From an uncultured Lachnospiraceae bacterium (GTDB lineage: Bacteria; Bacillota; Clostridia; Lachnospirales; Lachnospiraceae), in NCBI GenBank assembly GCA_945485625.1, contig CALYSH010000122.1, forward strand, positions 1-5,439: a stretch of 5,439 nt of DNA, given 5' to 3'. Below are positions 1 to 5,439 of this stretch, piece after piece. Under the pieces are notes generated by a model. That model was not told the origin of the DNA and did no database searches. It worked only from the letters and a program-made list of their open reading frames with translations. The number at the start of each line of letters is the position of its first letter. Position 1 is the stretch's first letter. Position numbers and translations under genes: made by a program.

Positions 1-1161
1 GAAACAGCCCGTTTGATGCACTGTGATGCCATTCATCCGGGATATGGATTCCTGTCTGAGAATGCTGAATTTGTAAAGAAATGTGAAGAAAACCACATTC
101 CCTTTATCGGTCCGTCCGCCGAGATAATCCGCAAAATGGGGGATAAGCAGGCGGCCCGGAAATTAATGATTGAAAACGATGTACCGGTTGTCCCGGGATC
201 CAGGGAGCTGATAAAAGATGTGACCGAAGCATTACAGCTCGCTGAAGAGATTGGGTATCCGGTGCTGATAAAGGCATCTGCCGGAGGCGGTGGGAAAGGA
301 ATGCGGAAAGCGTTTTCGCCTGAGGAACTGGCTTCTGCCTTTCAGACTGCAAGGGCAGAGGCAAAGGCAGCCTTTGGAAATGATGATATGTATATGGAAA
401 AGCTTGTCCTGAATCCCCATCATATTGAGTTTCAGATTCTGGCAGATAAAACCGGAAGTACCATATATCTGGGAGAGAGGGATTGCTCCATCCAGAGAAA
501 TAATCAGAAGCTGTTAGAGGAGTCACCCTCCGCCTTCCTGTCGGATGCACTTCGGAAGGAAATGGGTGAGGTTGCGGTACGGGCTGCCAGGGCGGCAGGC
601 TACTATAGTGCCGGAACCATCGAATTTGTAATGGATGATGAGGGGCATTATTACTTCATTGAAATGAATACCAGGATTCAGGTGGAGCATCCCGTGACAG
701 AGGAAATCACCGGAATCGATCTGATCCGGGAACAGATTCGGATTGCAGCGGGAATGAGGCTTGGAATCCGTCAGGAGGATGTGCAGTTCAGACAACATGC
801 CATTGAGTGCAGAATCAATGCACAGGCTCCCGGAAAGATCCGCTTCCTGCACTTTCCGGCCGGCTTCGGAGTTCGTGTGGAGAGTCATATTTACAACGGG
901 TATGAGGTGACTCCCTTTTATGATTCCATGCTGGCAAAGGTGATTGCTACCGGGAAGACCAGGCTGGAGGCGGTTCGAAGAATGCGAAGAGCATTGGAGG
1001 AACTGATTATTGATGGTGTGCCTACCAATTATGAGTTTATGCACCTGCTGACCTATCATCCTTCCTTTCTGAAGGGAAATTATAATACCGGTTTCTGGGA
1101 AGAAAACCACAAAACCATTGAGAAGTGGTTAGAGGAAGGAATGGGTGACAATGACCATTGA
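1..1161 (+). CDS. accC: Biotin carboxylase subunit of acetyl-CoA carboxylase, 5'-truncated by window edge
   Basis: AccC carboxylates the biotin of AccB using ATP and bicarbonate, the first half-reaction of malonyl-CoA synthesis in the cytoplasm. Frame 1 is open from the first base, so the gene enters from the left; about 67 N-terminal residues are missing compared with E. coli AccC (449 aa). Counting from the first codon in the window: HPGYGFLSENA (about 12-22) ends the N-terminal domain, the ATP-grasp glycine loop GGGGKG is at 95-100, and EMNTRIQVEH is at 221-230. Equivalents of E. coli K159, H209, K238, E276, E288, R292 and R338 are present at 91, 141, 170, 208, 221, 225 and 271, so the enzyme looks active. 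One oddity: after ECRINA (269-274) the usual EDP...F.PSPG loop is replaced by QAPG, seven residues shorter than in E. coli. The TGA stop (1159-1161) lies inside accD. The TTG at 13 is internal, not a start. Confidence 0.97.
   Translation, partial: ETARLMHCDAIHPGYGFLSENAEFVKKCEENHIPFIGPSAEIIRKMGDKQAARKLMIENDVPVVPGSRELIKDVTEALQLAEEIGYPVLIKASAGGGGKGMRKAFSPEELASAFQTARAEAKAAFGNDDMYMEKLVLNPHHIEFQILADKTGSTIYLGERDCSIQRNNQKLLEESPSAFLSDALRKEMGEVAVRAARAAGYYSAGTIEFVMDDEGHYYFIEMNTRIQVEHPVTEEITGIDLIREQIRIAAGMRLGIRQEDVQFRQHAIECRINAQAPGKIRFLHFPAGFGVRVESHIYNGYEVTPFYDSMLAKVIATGKTRLEAVRRMRRALEELIIDGVPTNYEFMHLLTYHPSFLKGNYNTGFWEENHKTIEKWLEEGMGDNDH
1131..1140 (+). promoter_or_regulatory. Ribosome binding site for accD
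   Basis: The purine run AGAGGAAGGA lies inside the last codons of accC. It sits 10 bases before the ATG at 1151 and 4 bases before an in-frame GTG at 1145. The ATG is preferred as the better start codon, but the spacing does not exclude the GTG, which would add two residues. Either way accD starts before the accC stop, which suggests translational coupling. Confidence 0.6.
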
Positions 1162-1993
1162 TGATATTTTCAAGCAGAGAAAGAAACGGTGGAATTCACT
1201 GATTCGAATCCGGAGAAACGAAACCGTAGAAGAATGTGAATGCCCGAAATGTAAGCAGAGGGAAACAGTAGATAAGGTACGTGCAAATAAATGGGTCTGC
1301 AGAAATTGCGGCTATTATCTTTCCATGGCTCCCATGGAGCGAATTCAGATGGTATGCGATGAAGGCAGTTTCCGGGAGATGAACGGGGATTTTACTTCAG
1401 AGGATCCATTGCACTTTCCGGATTATGGAAAGAAATTGACAGCCCTTCATAATGCAACCGGTCAGACGGATGCCTTTGTATCGGGTGTATGCAGGATTGC
1501 CGGTATCAAGGTGGCTCTCGGAGTGCTGGATTCCAGATTCCTTATGGGCAGCATGGGGACGGTAGTGGGAGAAAAAATCCTTCGACTGACCGAGTATGCC
1601 GGAAGGAAGAAGCTGCCGCTTATCATTTTCAGCGCCAGCGGTGGTGCCAGAATGCAGGAGGGGTTGTTTTCCCTGATGCAGATGGCGAAGACGGCGGCAG
1701 CGGTAGATCGTTTCAAACAAAACGGAGGATTGTTTCTATCCTTCCTGACCAATCCTACCACCGGTGGAGTGAGCGCCAGCTTTGCCAGCCTGGGTGATAT
1801 CATTCTGGCGGAGCCGGATGCACTGATTTGTTTTGCAGGCCCCCGTGTCATTCAGCAGACCATCGGTCAGACACTTCCGGAGGGCTTCCAGCATGCAGAG
1901 TTTCTGCTGGAGCACGGAATGCTGGACGCAATCGTGGAGCGGGAGAAATGCAGGGAAACACTTTATAAACTGTTGGCCTGGCATCAGAAGTAA
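1151..1993 (+). CDS. accD: Acetyl-CoA carboxylase carboxyltransferase subunit beta
   Basis: AccD pairs with AccA as an alpha2-beta2 carboxyltransferase that moves CO2 from carboxybiotin to acetyl-CoA. From ATG 1151 the protein is 280 aa, close to B. subtilis AccD (about 290) and shorter than E. coli (304). The N-terminal zinc ribbon is intact: CPKC at 31-34 and CRNC at 50-53, matching E. coli C27/C30/C46/C49. The crotonase-fold core follows, with SASGGARMQEG at about 162-172 (oxyanion and CoA region) and TNPTTGGVSASFAS at about 200-213, then a conserved AGPRVIQQT segment. The start overlaps accC by 11 bases (17 if GTG 1145 is used). The gene ends in tandem in-frame stops, TAA at 1991 and TGA at 1994, directly before the large palindrome that separates it from accA. 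The beta subunit is identified by the zinc ribbon, which AccA lacks. Confidence 0.96.
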   Translation: MTIDDIFKQRKKRWNSLIRIRRNETVEECECPKCKQRETVDKVRANKWVCRNCGYYLSMAPMERIQMVCDEGSFREMNGDFTSEDPLHFPDYGKKLTALHNATGQTDAFVSGVCRIAGIKVALGVLDSRFLMGSMGTVVGEKILRLTEYAGRKKLPLIIFSASGGARMQEGLFSLMQMAKTAAAVDRFKQNGGLFLSFLTNPTTGGVSASFASLGDIILAEPDALICFAGPRVIQQTIGQTLPEGFQHAEFLLEHGMLDAIVEREKCRETLYKLLAWHQK

Positions 1994-2052
1994 TGATTGT
2001 ATGCTGAATTGTGTTTTTCCACGAATTTGCATATTTCTTGACCGACGCGCTT

Positions 2053-2064
2053 CCGCTCCAGCGG
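2053..2064 (+). other. Small side hairpin within the palindrome
   Basis: CCGC (2053-2056) and GCGG (2061-2064) can close a four-base loop inside the 2047-2077 insertion, which has no partner in the right arm. AGCGGT occurs here at 2060-2065 and again at 2071-2076. In addition GACCG (2040-2044) is complementary to CGGTC (2062-2066), so this part could compete with the outer stem for pairing. Confidence 0.5.
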
Positions 2065-2118
2065 TCACGTAGCGGTACTAAGGTTCGCATGCCAGAGCAA
2101 ACCGAGCTTCGCTCCGAG

Positions 2119-2147
2119 AAACGTCACGTTGATAATTCGTGACGTTT
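2119..2147. other. Central 10-bp hairpin of the palindrome
   Basis: AAACGTCACG (2119-2128) and CGTGACGTTT (2138-2147) form a perfect 10-bp stem around the nine-base loop TTGATAATT. This is the apex of the element. The sequence after it (GGTTTGCGACC) has no T run, so it is not a typical rho-independent terminator. A smaller GAGC-TTC-GCTC hairpin (2104-2114) lies just before it. Confidence 0.85.
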
Positions 2148-2210
2148 GGTTTGCGACCTTAGGGTCGGTTAAGAAAATGCAAATCCGTTGGAAACACAAT
2201 TCAGAAAAAT

Positions 2211-2214
2211 GGAG
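2211..2214 (+). promoter_or_regulatory. Ribosome binding site that fixes the accA start
   Basis: GGAG lies 5 bases before ATG 2220. An in-frame GTG at 2214-2216 overlaps this motif, so it cannot use it; ATG 2220 is therefore chosen. The site begins only six bases beyond the end of the large palindrome, so folding of that element could affect ribosome access. Confidence 0.75.
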
Positions 2215-2219
2215 TGCAT

Positions 2220-3047
2220 ATGGGTACAAAAAAACAGTTGACACCCTATGAAAAGGTTTTGACGGCAAGGGATGTGAAGCGTCCCGGAATCATGGAATAT
2301 ATTGATATGCTGTTTGATGATTTTATGGAGCTGCATGGGGACAGGCTTTATCGGGATGATACATCCATCGTGGGTGGAATTGCCCTGTTTCATGGAATGC
2401 CGGTAACCGTCATTGGAAACCGAAAGGGAAAAAACACGGAAGAAAATATTCAATATAATTTTGGCATGACATCGCCGGAGGGATTCCGGAAGGCAGTGAG
2501 ACTCATGAACCAGGCCGAGAAATTCGGACGGCCGGTTATCACCTTTGTGGATACGCCGGGGGCATATCCGGGGCTGGAGGCGGAAAGCAACGGGCAAAGT
2601 AATGCCATTGCAGAAAGCATTGCAAGGATGAGCTGCTTAAAGGTTCCCACGGTTGCGGTGATTACCGGAGAAGGAAGCAGTGGTGGGGCTTTGGCACTTG
2701 CTGTGGCAGATTCGGTATGGATGCTGGAGAATGAAGTGTATTCCATCCTTTCTCCGGAGGGCTTTGCCAGTATTTTATGGAAGGATGCCAAGAGGGCTCC
2801 TGAGGCCTGTGAGATCATGAAAATCACTGCGGAGGAGTTAAAGGAGTTTGGACTGATTGACGGTATTATTCCGGAAGGGAAAAAGCTGTTTCCTGCATTG
2901 GATAAAATGTTTCTGGCAGAGCTTACCAGACTTGGAAAGTTTAGTGGTTCTGCCCTGGCTGCGAATCGCTATCAGAAGTTCAGACGAATGGATGGACTGT
3001 ATAAAAATACGTCCGCATGGGACGGAAAGGCACGGATTTCGAATTGA
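2220..3047 (+). CDS. accA: Acetyl-CoA carboxylase carboxyltransferase subunit alpha
   Basis: AccA is the partner of AccD in the carboxyltransferase and binds the carboxybiotin side of the reaction. From ATG 2220 it is 275 aa. It lacks the long N-terminal helical segment of E. coli AccA (319 aa) and resembles the short streptococcal form (about 255 aa). Visible core motifs, numbered from that ATG, are HGDR at about 39-42, the FVDTPGAYPG loop at about 109-118, GEGSSGGALAL at about 150-160 (oxyanion-hole glycines; many homologues have GEGGSGGAL), and SPEGFASILWKDA at about 178-190. The C terminus ends with the family RYQKFR segment plus a tail of about 18 residues. The TGA stop overlaps a TTG codon that may start fabH. 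It is the only gene here separated from its upstream neighbour by a long gap, although its product must match AccD in amount. Confidence 0.96.
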   Translation: MGTKKQLTPYEKVLTARDVKRPGIMEYIDMLFDDFMELHGDRLYRDDTSIVGGIALFHGMPVTVIGNRKGKNTEENIQYNFGMTSPEGFRKAVRLMNQAEKFGRPVITFVDTPGAYPGLEAESNGQSNAIAESIARMSCLKVPTVAVITGEGSSGGALALAVADSVWMLENEVYSILSPEGFASILWKDAKRAPEACEIMKITAEELKEFGLIDGIIPEGKKLFPALDKMFLAELTRLGKFSGSALAANRYQKFRRMDGLYKNTSAWDGKARISN

Positions 3048-3979
3048 AGGGATTAAAAATTGTAGCGACAGGCAAGGCATTACCAAAGCACAGCCTGACA
3101 AACGAGGATATGAGTAAGCTTGTGGACACCAATGATGAGTGGATTGTAACAAGAACAGGGATTCACAGCAGATTTCAGTGCCGGGAAGAAAGCTGCCTGT
3201 CATTGGCAGTGGGTGCGGCAAGGAATGCCATGGAATCCGGGGGAATCAGACCGGAACAGATCGGCCTGGTTTTGGTGGCTTCCCAGACTGCGGATTATGC
3301 GTTTCCCTCCACGGCCTGCATGATCCAGAAGGAATTGGGGCTTGGTGAGGAGGTTATGGCCTTCGATATCAGTGCGGCATGTACGGGCTTTTTGTTCAGC
3401 TTAGGAACTGCAAGAGGGTTACTGGAAGCTCTTAAGAAGCCGTATGCACTGTTAATCGGAAGTGAACAGCTCTCCCGTATCATTGATTATACGGACCGCG
3501 GAACCTGTATTTTGTTTGGGGATGGCGCGGGAGCCGTGATTGTGGAAGCCGCGGAGAAGGAATTCTATCAGAAGAGCTGGTCCAGAGGGGATATCGGAGC
3601 ACTGAGCTGTCCGGGTCTTGGAAAAGAAGGGCAGCACATTCAGATGAACGGCAGTGAGGTGTTTCGATTTGCGGTAACTGCCATGCAGCAGGGAATCAGT
3701 GAAGTGCTGGCGGAGAAAGGACTTACCATGGATGACATTGCTCATGTGGTGTGCCATCAGGCCAATGCACGAATTATCGGGCATGTGCAGAAGAAGTTTC
3801 CGGGACAGGAAGAAAAGTTTTTTATCAATATAGACCATTACGGAAATACTTCGGCGGCAAGTATCCCCCTTGCCCTGGATGATTTGAACAAGGCAGGACG
3901 ATTAAAGCCGGGACAGAAGATCATTTGCGTAGGATTTGGCGCCGGACTGACCTGGAGCTGCGCATTGTTGGAATTATAA
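3044..3979 (+). CDS. fabH: 3-oxoacyl-ACP synthase III (beta-ketoacyl-ACP synthase III)
   Basis: FabH starts fatty-acid chains by condensing an acyl-CoA primer with malonyl-ACP. The Cys-His-Asn triad is present: C113 in DISAACTGF, H238 in CHQAN and N268 in HYGNTSAAS, matching E. coli C112, H244 and N274. The C-terminal GFGAGLTW segment is also conserved. The start is uncertain. ATG 3017 gives 320 aa and a 31-base overlap with accA, but has no visible Shine-Dalgarno. TTG 3044 gives 311 aa, close to E. coli (317), begins MKGLKIVATG like typical FabH N termini, and forms a TTGA stop-start overlap with accA, so it is preferred; its ribosome site is weak (GGA at 3034-3036). Primer preference (straight or branched) cannot be read from the sequence. 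KASIII homologues outside lipid synthesis exist, but the operon makes FabH the clear call. Confidence 0.95.
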   Translation: MKGLKIVATGKALPKHSLTNEDMSKLVDTNDEWIVTRTGIHSRFQCREESCLSLAVGAARNAMESGGIRPEQIGLVLVASQTADYAFPSTACMIQKELGLGEEVMAFDISAACTGFLFSLGTARGLLEALKKPYALLIGSEQLSRIIDYTDRGTCILFGDGAGAVIVEAAEKEFYQKSWSRGDIGALSCPGLGKEGQHIQMNGSEVFRFAVTAMQQGISEVLAEKGLTMDDIAHVVCHQANARIIGHVQKKFPGQEEKFFINIDHYGNTSAASIPLALDDLNKAGRLKPGQKIICVGFGAGLTWSCALLEL

Positions 3980-3989
3980 AGCCATTTGG

Positions 3990-3995
3990 AAGGAG
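3990..3995 (+). promoter_or_regulatory. Ribosome binding site that fixes the fabK start
   Basis: AAGGAG is a strong Shine-Dalgarno 8 bases before ATG 4004. The frame is open back to a TTG at 3986, but that codon lies before the site, so ATG 4004 is the start. Confidence 0.85.
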
Positions 3996-4003
3996 AACGT
4001 CTC

Positions 4004-4936
4004 ATGAGATTGGACAAAATGTTGGGAATTAAATACCCCTGTATTCAGGGTGGTATGGCAAATATTGCCACCGGCGAATTCGCTGCGGCAGTGAGTAATG
4101 CAGGAGGTTTGGGATTGATCGGAGCAGGTGGTATGAATACCGAGATGCTGAGAGACCACATTCGCAGGTGTAAGGCTCTTACGGATAAGCCCTTTGGTGT
4201 GAATCTGATGCTGATGAATCCGGATGCTCCGGAAATGGCTAAGATGATTGTGGAGGAAGGCGTGAAGATTGTCACCACCGGTGCAGGCAGCCCTTCCTCT
4301 TATATGCCCATGTGGAAGGAAAACGGAATGATTGTGATGCCGGTGGTATCCAGTTCTCTTCTGGCGAAGAAGATGGAATCCATGGGAGCGGATGCAGTGA
4401 TCGCAGAAGGTACCGAGAGCGGCGGACATGTGGGTGAGATGACCACTATGGCCCTGGTTCCCCAGATTGTGGATGCCGTATCCATTCCCGTCATAGCAGC
4501 CGGGGGAATCGCGGACGGAAGACAGCTGGCAGCTGCATTCTGCCTGGGAGCCATCGGCGTGCAGCTGGGAACCTGTCTGCTGGCGGCAGAGGAATGTCCC
4601 ATTCATCCTGCGTACAAGGAAGCAGTGCTGAAGGCGAAGGACAACGACACCATAGTAACCGGTCGAATTGCCGGTACACCGGTTCGTATTTTGAAGAATG
4701 CAATGGCCAGAGAATATGTTAAGCAGGAGAGAGCCGGCGCAGATAAGATGGAGCTGGAGAAGTTTACCCTGGGGTCTCTTCGCAGGGCGGTTTTTGAGGG
4801 CGATGTAAAGACCGGTTCCCTGATGGCAGGACAGGTCGTGGGTCAGATCAAAGAAATTCGCAGCCTGAAGGAAATCTTTGAAAGCATGTGCCGGGAATGT
4901 GAACAGGTCATCGGGACCTTGAAGGCAGGAGAATAA
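4004..4936 (+). CDS. fabK: Enoyl-ACP reductase II, FMN-dependent
   Basis: FabK reduces trans-2-enoyl-ACP with NAD(P)H through FMN, the last step of each elongation cycle. It is a TIM-barrel flavoprotein unrelated to FabI, and such enzymes are known to resist triclosan. From ATG 4004 it is 310 aa, close to S. pneumoniae FabK (about 324). Visible motifs are IQGGMANIA near residue 14, the TTGAGSPSS loop at about 91-99, the ESGGHVG motif with H142 (equivalent to the proposed catalytic His144 of S. pneumoniae), and the FMN-phosphate region PVIAAGGIADG at about 162-172 followed by GAIGVQLGT. It starts 24 bases after the fabH stop with a strong ribosome site. A general nitronate monooxygenase is the alternative, but the FabK-type motifs and the location next to fabH favour FabK. 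Confidence 0.93.
   Translation: MRLDKMLGIKYPCIQGGMANIATGEFAAAVSNAGGLGLIGAGGMNTEMLRDHIRRCKALTDKPFGVNLMLMNPDAPEMAKMIVEEGVKIVTTGAGSPSSYMPMWKENGMIVMPVVSSSLLAKKMESMGADAVIAEGTESGGHVGEMTTMALVPQIVDAVSIPVIAAGGIADGRQLAAAFCLGAIGVQLGTCLLAAEECPIHPAYKEAVLKAKDNDTIVTGRIAGTPVRILKNAMAREYVKQERAGADKMELEKFTLGSLRRAVFEGDVKTGSLMAGQVVGQIKEIRSLKEIFESMCRECEQVIGTLKAGE
4927..4931 (+). promoter_or_regulatory. Ribosome binding site for the second FMN enzyme, inside fabK
   Basis: AGGAG lies in the last codons of fabK, 8 bases before ATG 4940. The fabK stop (4934-4936) falls between site and start, so the two genes are probably translationally coupled and made in similar amounts. Confidence 0.8.
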
Positions 4937-4939
4937 TTT

Positions 4940-5439
4940 ATGAAGCTTGGAAAGAAAACATTGGAGGTACCTATTCTTCAGGGAGGAATGGGCGTGGGTG
5001 TTTCCTTATCCGGTCTGGCAGGTCATGTGGCGAAGTGCGGAGCACTGGGATGCATCAGCTCCGTAAATGCAGGATACCGGGAACCGGATTTTGAGAACAA
5101 TCCGCTGGAGGCAAACCTTCGTGCGCTAAGAGAAGAGATTCGGAAGGCAAAGGAAATTGCAGGGGGAAAGGGCTTGGTCGCAGTGAATATCATGACTGCG
5201 GTAACCCATTATGAGGAAACCTGCAGATGTGCTGTGGAGGCCGGAGCGGATGCCATTATTTCCGGAGCCGGATTACCATTAAAGCTCCCTGCTTATACCA
5301 GGGGAACAGATACTCTGTGTGCCCCCATTGTATCCGGCGGACGTGCAGCGGCATTGCTGCTGAAGCACTATCAAAAGCATTATGACTGCGCCCCGGATTT
5401 TTTCGTGATAGAAGGAAGCAGGGCCGGAGGACATCTGGG
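4940..5439 (+). CDS. Nitronate monooxygenase (NPD)-family FMN protein, 3'-truncated by window edge; FabK paralogue of unknown substrate
   Basis: The frame is open from ATG 4940 to the right edge (166 codons plus two bases), with AGGAG 8 bases upstream and only three bases after the fabK stop. Visible NMO-type features are PILQGGMGVGVSLSGLAG (11-28, FMN-binding N terminus), NAGYREPDFE (43-52), VNIM (82-85), SGAGLPLKLP (108-117) and EGSRAGGHLG at the edge, with H165 at the position of the FabK catalytic His. GAGLPL and the REPDF segment set it apart from the FabK just upstream, so it is a diverged paralogue, not a recent duplicate. Family members oxidise alkyl nitronates, reduce enoyl-ACP (FabK), or desaturate and isomerise acyl-ACP (H. 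pylori FabX). Placement in this operon suggests acyl-chain chemistry, but the substrate cannot be assigned. The FMN-phosphate half is not in the window. Confidence 0.88.
   Translation, partial: MKLGKKTLEVPILQGGMGVGVSLSGLAGHVAKCGALGCISSVNAGYREPDFENNPLEANLRALREEIRKAKEIAGGKGLVAVNIMTAVTHYEETCRCAVEAGADAIISGAGLPLKLPAYTRGTDTLCAPIVSGGRAAALLLKHYQKHYDCAPDFFVIEGSRAGGHL

Larger units (their letters stand above)
2004..2204. repeat. Large interrupted palindrome between accD and accA (MITE-like or structured RNA element)
   Basis: This non-coding block fills nearly all of the accD-accA gap. The outer arms 2004-2046 and 2164-2204 are reverse complements with 38 Watson-Crick pairs plus one potential G-U (2040:2170). 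They start with a perfect 13-base match, CTGAATTGTGTTT against AAACACAATTCAG, and no interruption exceeds two bases. Inside, CTAAGGT (2078-2084) pairs with ACCTTAG (2156-2162), GCAAACC (2097-2103) with GGTTTGC (2148-2154), and a 10-bp hairpin caps the structure (2119-2147). The left half carries 31 extra bases (2047-2077) with its own small hairpin. I see no transposase and no clear target-site duplication. The size and palindromic ends suit a miniature inverted-repeat element; the side branches would also suit a folded RNA. The arms are seen directly; mobility or function is inference. Confidence 0.85.

Noticed and set aside
799..843. Frameshift or assembly error in accC
   Set aside because: The reading frame and conserved residues continue on both sides; the difference from E. 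coli is exactly seven codons, so a true in-frame shortening is more likely.
523..1110. 195-codon open frame on the minus strand
   Set aside because: It lies wholly antisense to accC, which has clear family motifs; the encoded sequence looks like no known protein and there is no sign of its own ribosome site or operon.
2075..2081. GTACTAA as half of a FapR-type operator
   Set aside because: Only one half-site is present, without the inverted partner at the expected spacing; it is explained by the palindrome stem.
2131..2136. GATAAT as a -10 box driving accA
   Set aside because: It sits in the loop of the central hairpin and no convincing -35 box lies 16-18 bases before it (about 2108-2114). 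A promoter cannot be excluded but is not supported.
2119..2165. Rho-independent terminator after accD
   Set aside because: The 10-bp hairpin is strong, but GGTTTGCGACC follows and there is no T run on the + strand. The outer right arm is also followed by AGAAAAATGG, not by T residues.
1991..2215. Target-site duplication flanking the palindrome
   Set aside because: The bases before 2004 (GATTGTATG) and after 2204 (AAAAATGGAG) share no convincing direct repeat, so an insertion event cannot be shown from this copy alone.
2238..2243. TTGACA as a -35 box for an accA or internal promoter
   Set aside because: It lies inside the accA coding sequence and no -10-like hexamer is seen about 17 bases downstream.
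2065..2268. Small minus-strand open frame spanning the palindrome
   Set aside because: Short with no recognisable domain. The string RICIFL appears in both this frame and a plus-strand frame only because the palindrome arms mirror each other.
3974..4606. 210-codon open frame on the minus strand
   Set aside because: Antisense to fabK; its His- and Ser-rich composition is what the reverse complement of this coding sequence would give.

Overview
The window is a stretch of a type II (dissociated) bacterial fatty-acid synthesis operon, all on the + strand. It holds the 3' part of accC, then accD, accA, fabH and fabK, and the 5' part of a second FabK-like FMN enzyme of the nitronate monooxygenase (NMO/NPD) family. 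Four things suggest a Gram-positive Firmicute, most likely an anaerobic Clostridia member such as a Lachnospiraceae-type gut bacterium: separate AccA and AccD chains, a short streptococcal-type AccA, FabK as the enoyl reductase, and strong AGGAG ribosome binding sites. This assignment is inferred from protein style and gene order, not from a database search.

Layout: 1-1161 accC (5' end missing); about 1151-1993 accD, overlapping the end of accC; 1994-2219 a 226-base gap almost filled by a large interrupted palindrome (2004-2204); 2220-3047 accA; about 3044-3979 fabH, overlapping the accA stop; 4004-4936 fabK; 4940-5439 the NMO-family gene, running off the right edge. Apart from the accD-accA gap, genes overlap or lie within about 25 bases of each other, as expected for one transcript with coupled translation.

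How the genes work together: AccC carboxylates biotin on AccB, which is not in the window. The AccA-AccD carboxyltransferase moves the carboxyl group to acetyl-CoA, giving malonyl-CoA. FabH condenses an acyl-CoA primer with malonyl-ACP to start chains, and FabK reduces enoyl-ACP at the end of each cycle. The role of the second FMN protein is not known; its place in the operon suggests lipid chemistry. accB, acpP, fabD, fabG, fabF and fabZ are not visible and may lie outside.

The most unusual element is the palindrome between accD and accA. Its outer arms form about 39 pairs, and it encloses nested and side hairpins. It looks like a non-coding mobile repeat (MITE-like) or a structured RNA, and it ends six bases before the accA ribosome binding site. 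The other points of interest are a seven-residue shortening of a normally conserved AccC loop, the tandem pair of FabK-like enzymes, and the TTGA junction that may be the true fabH start.
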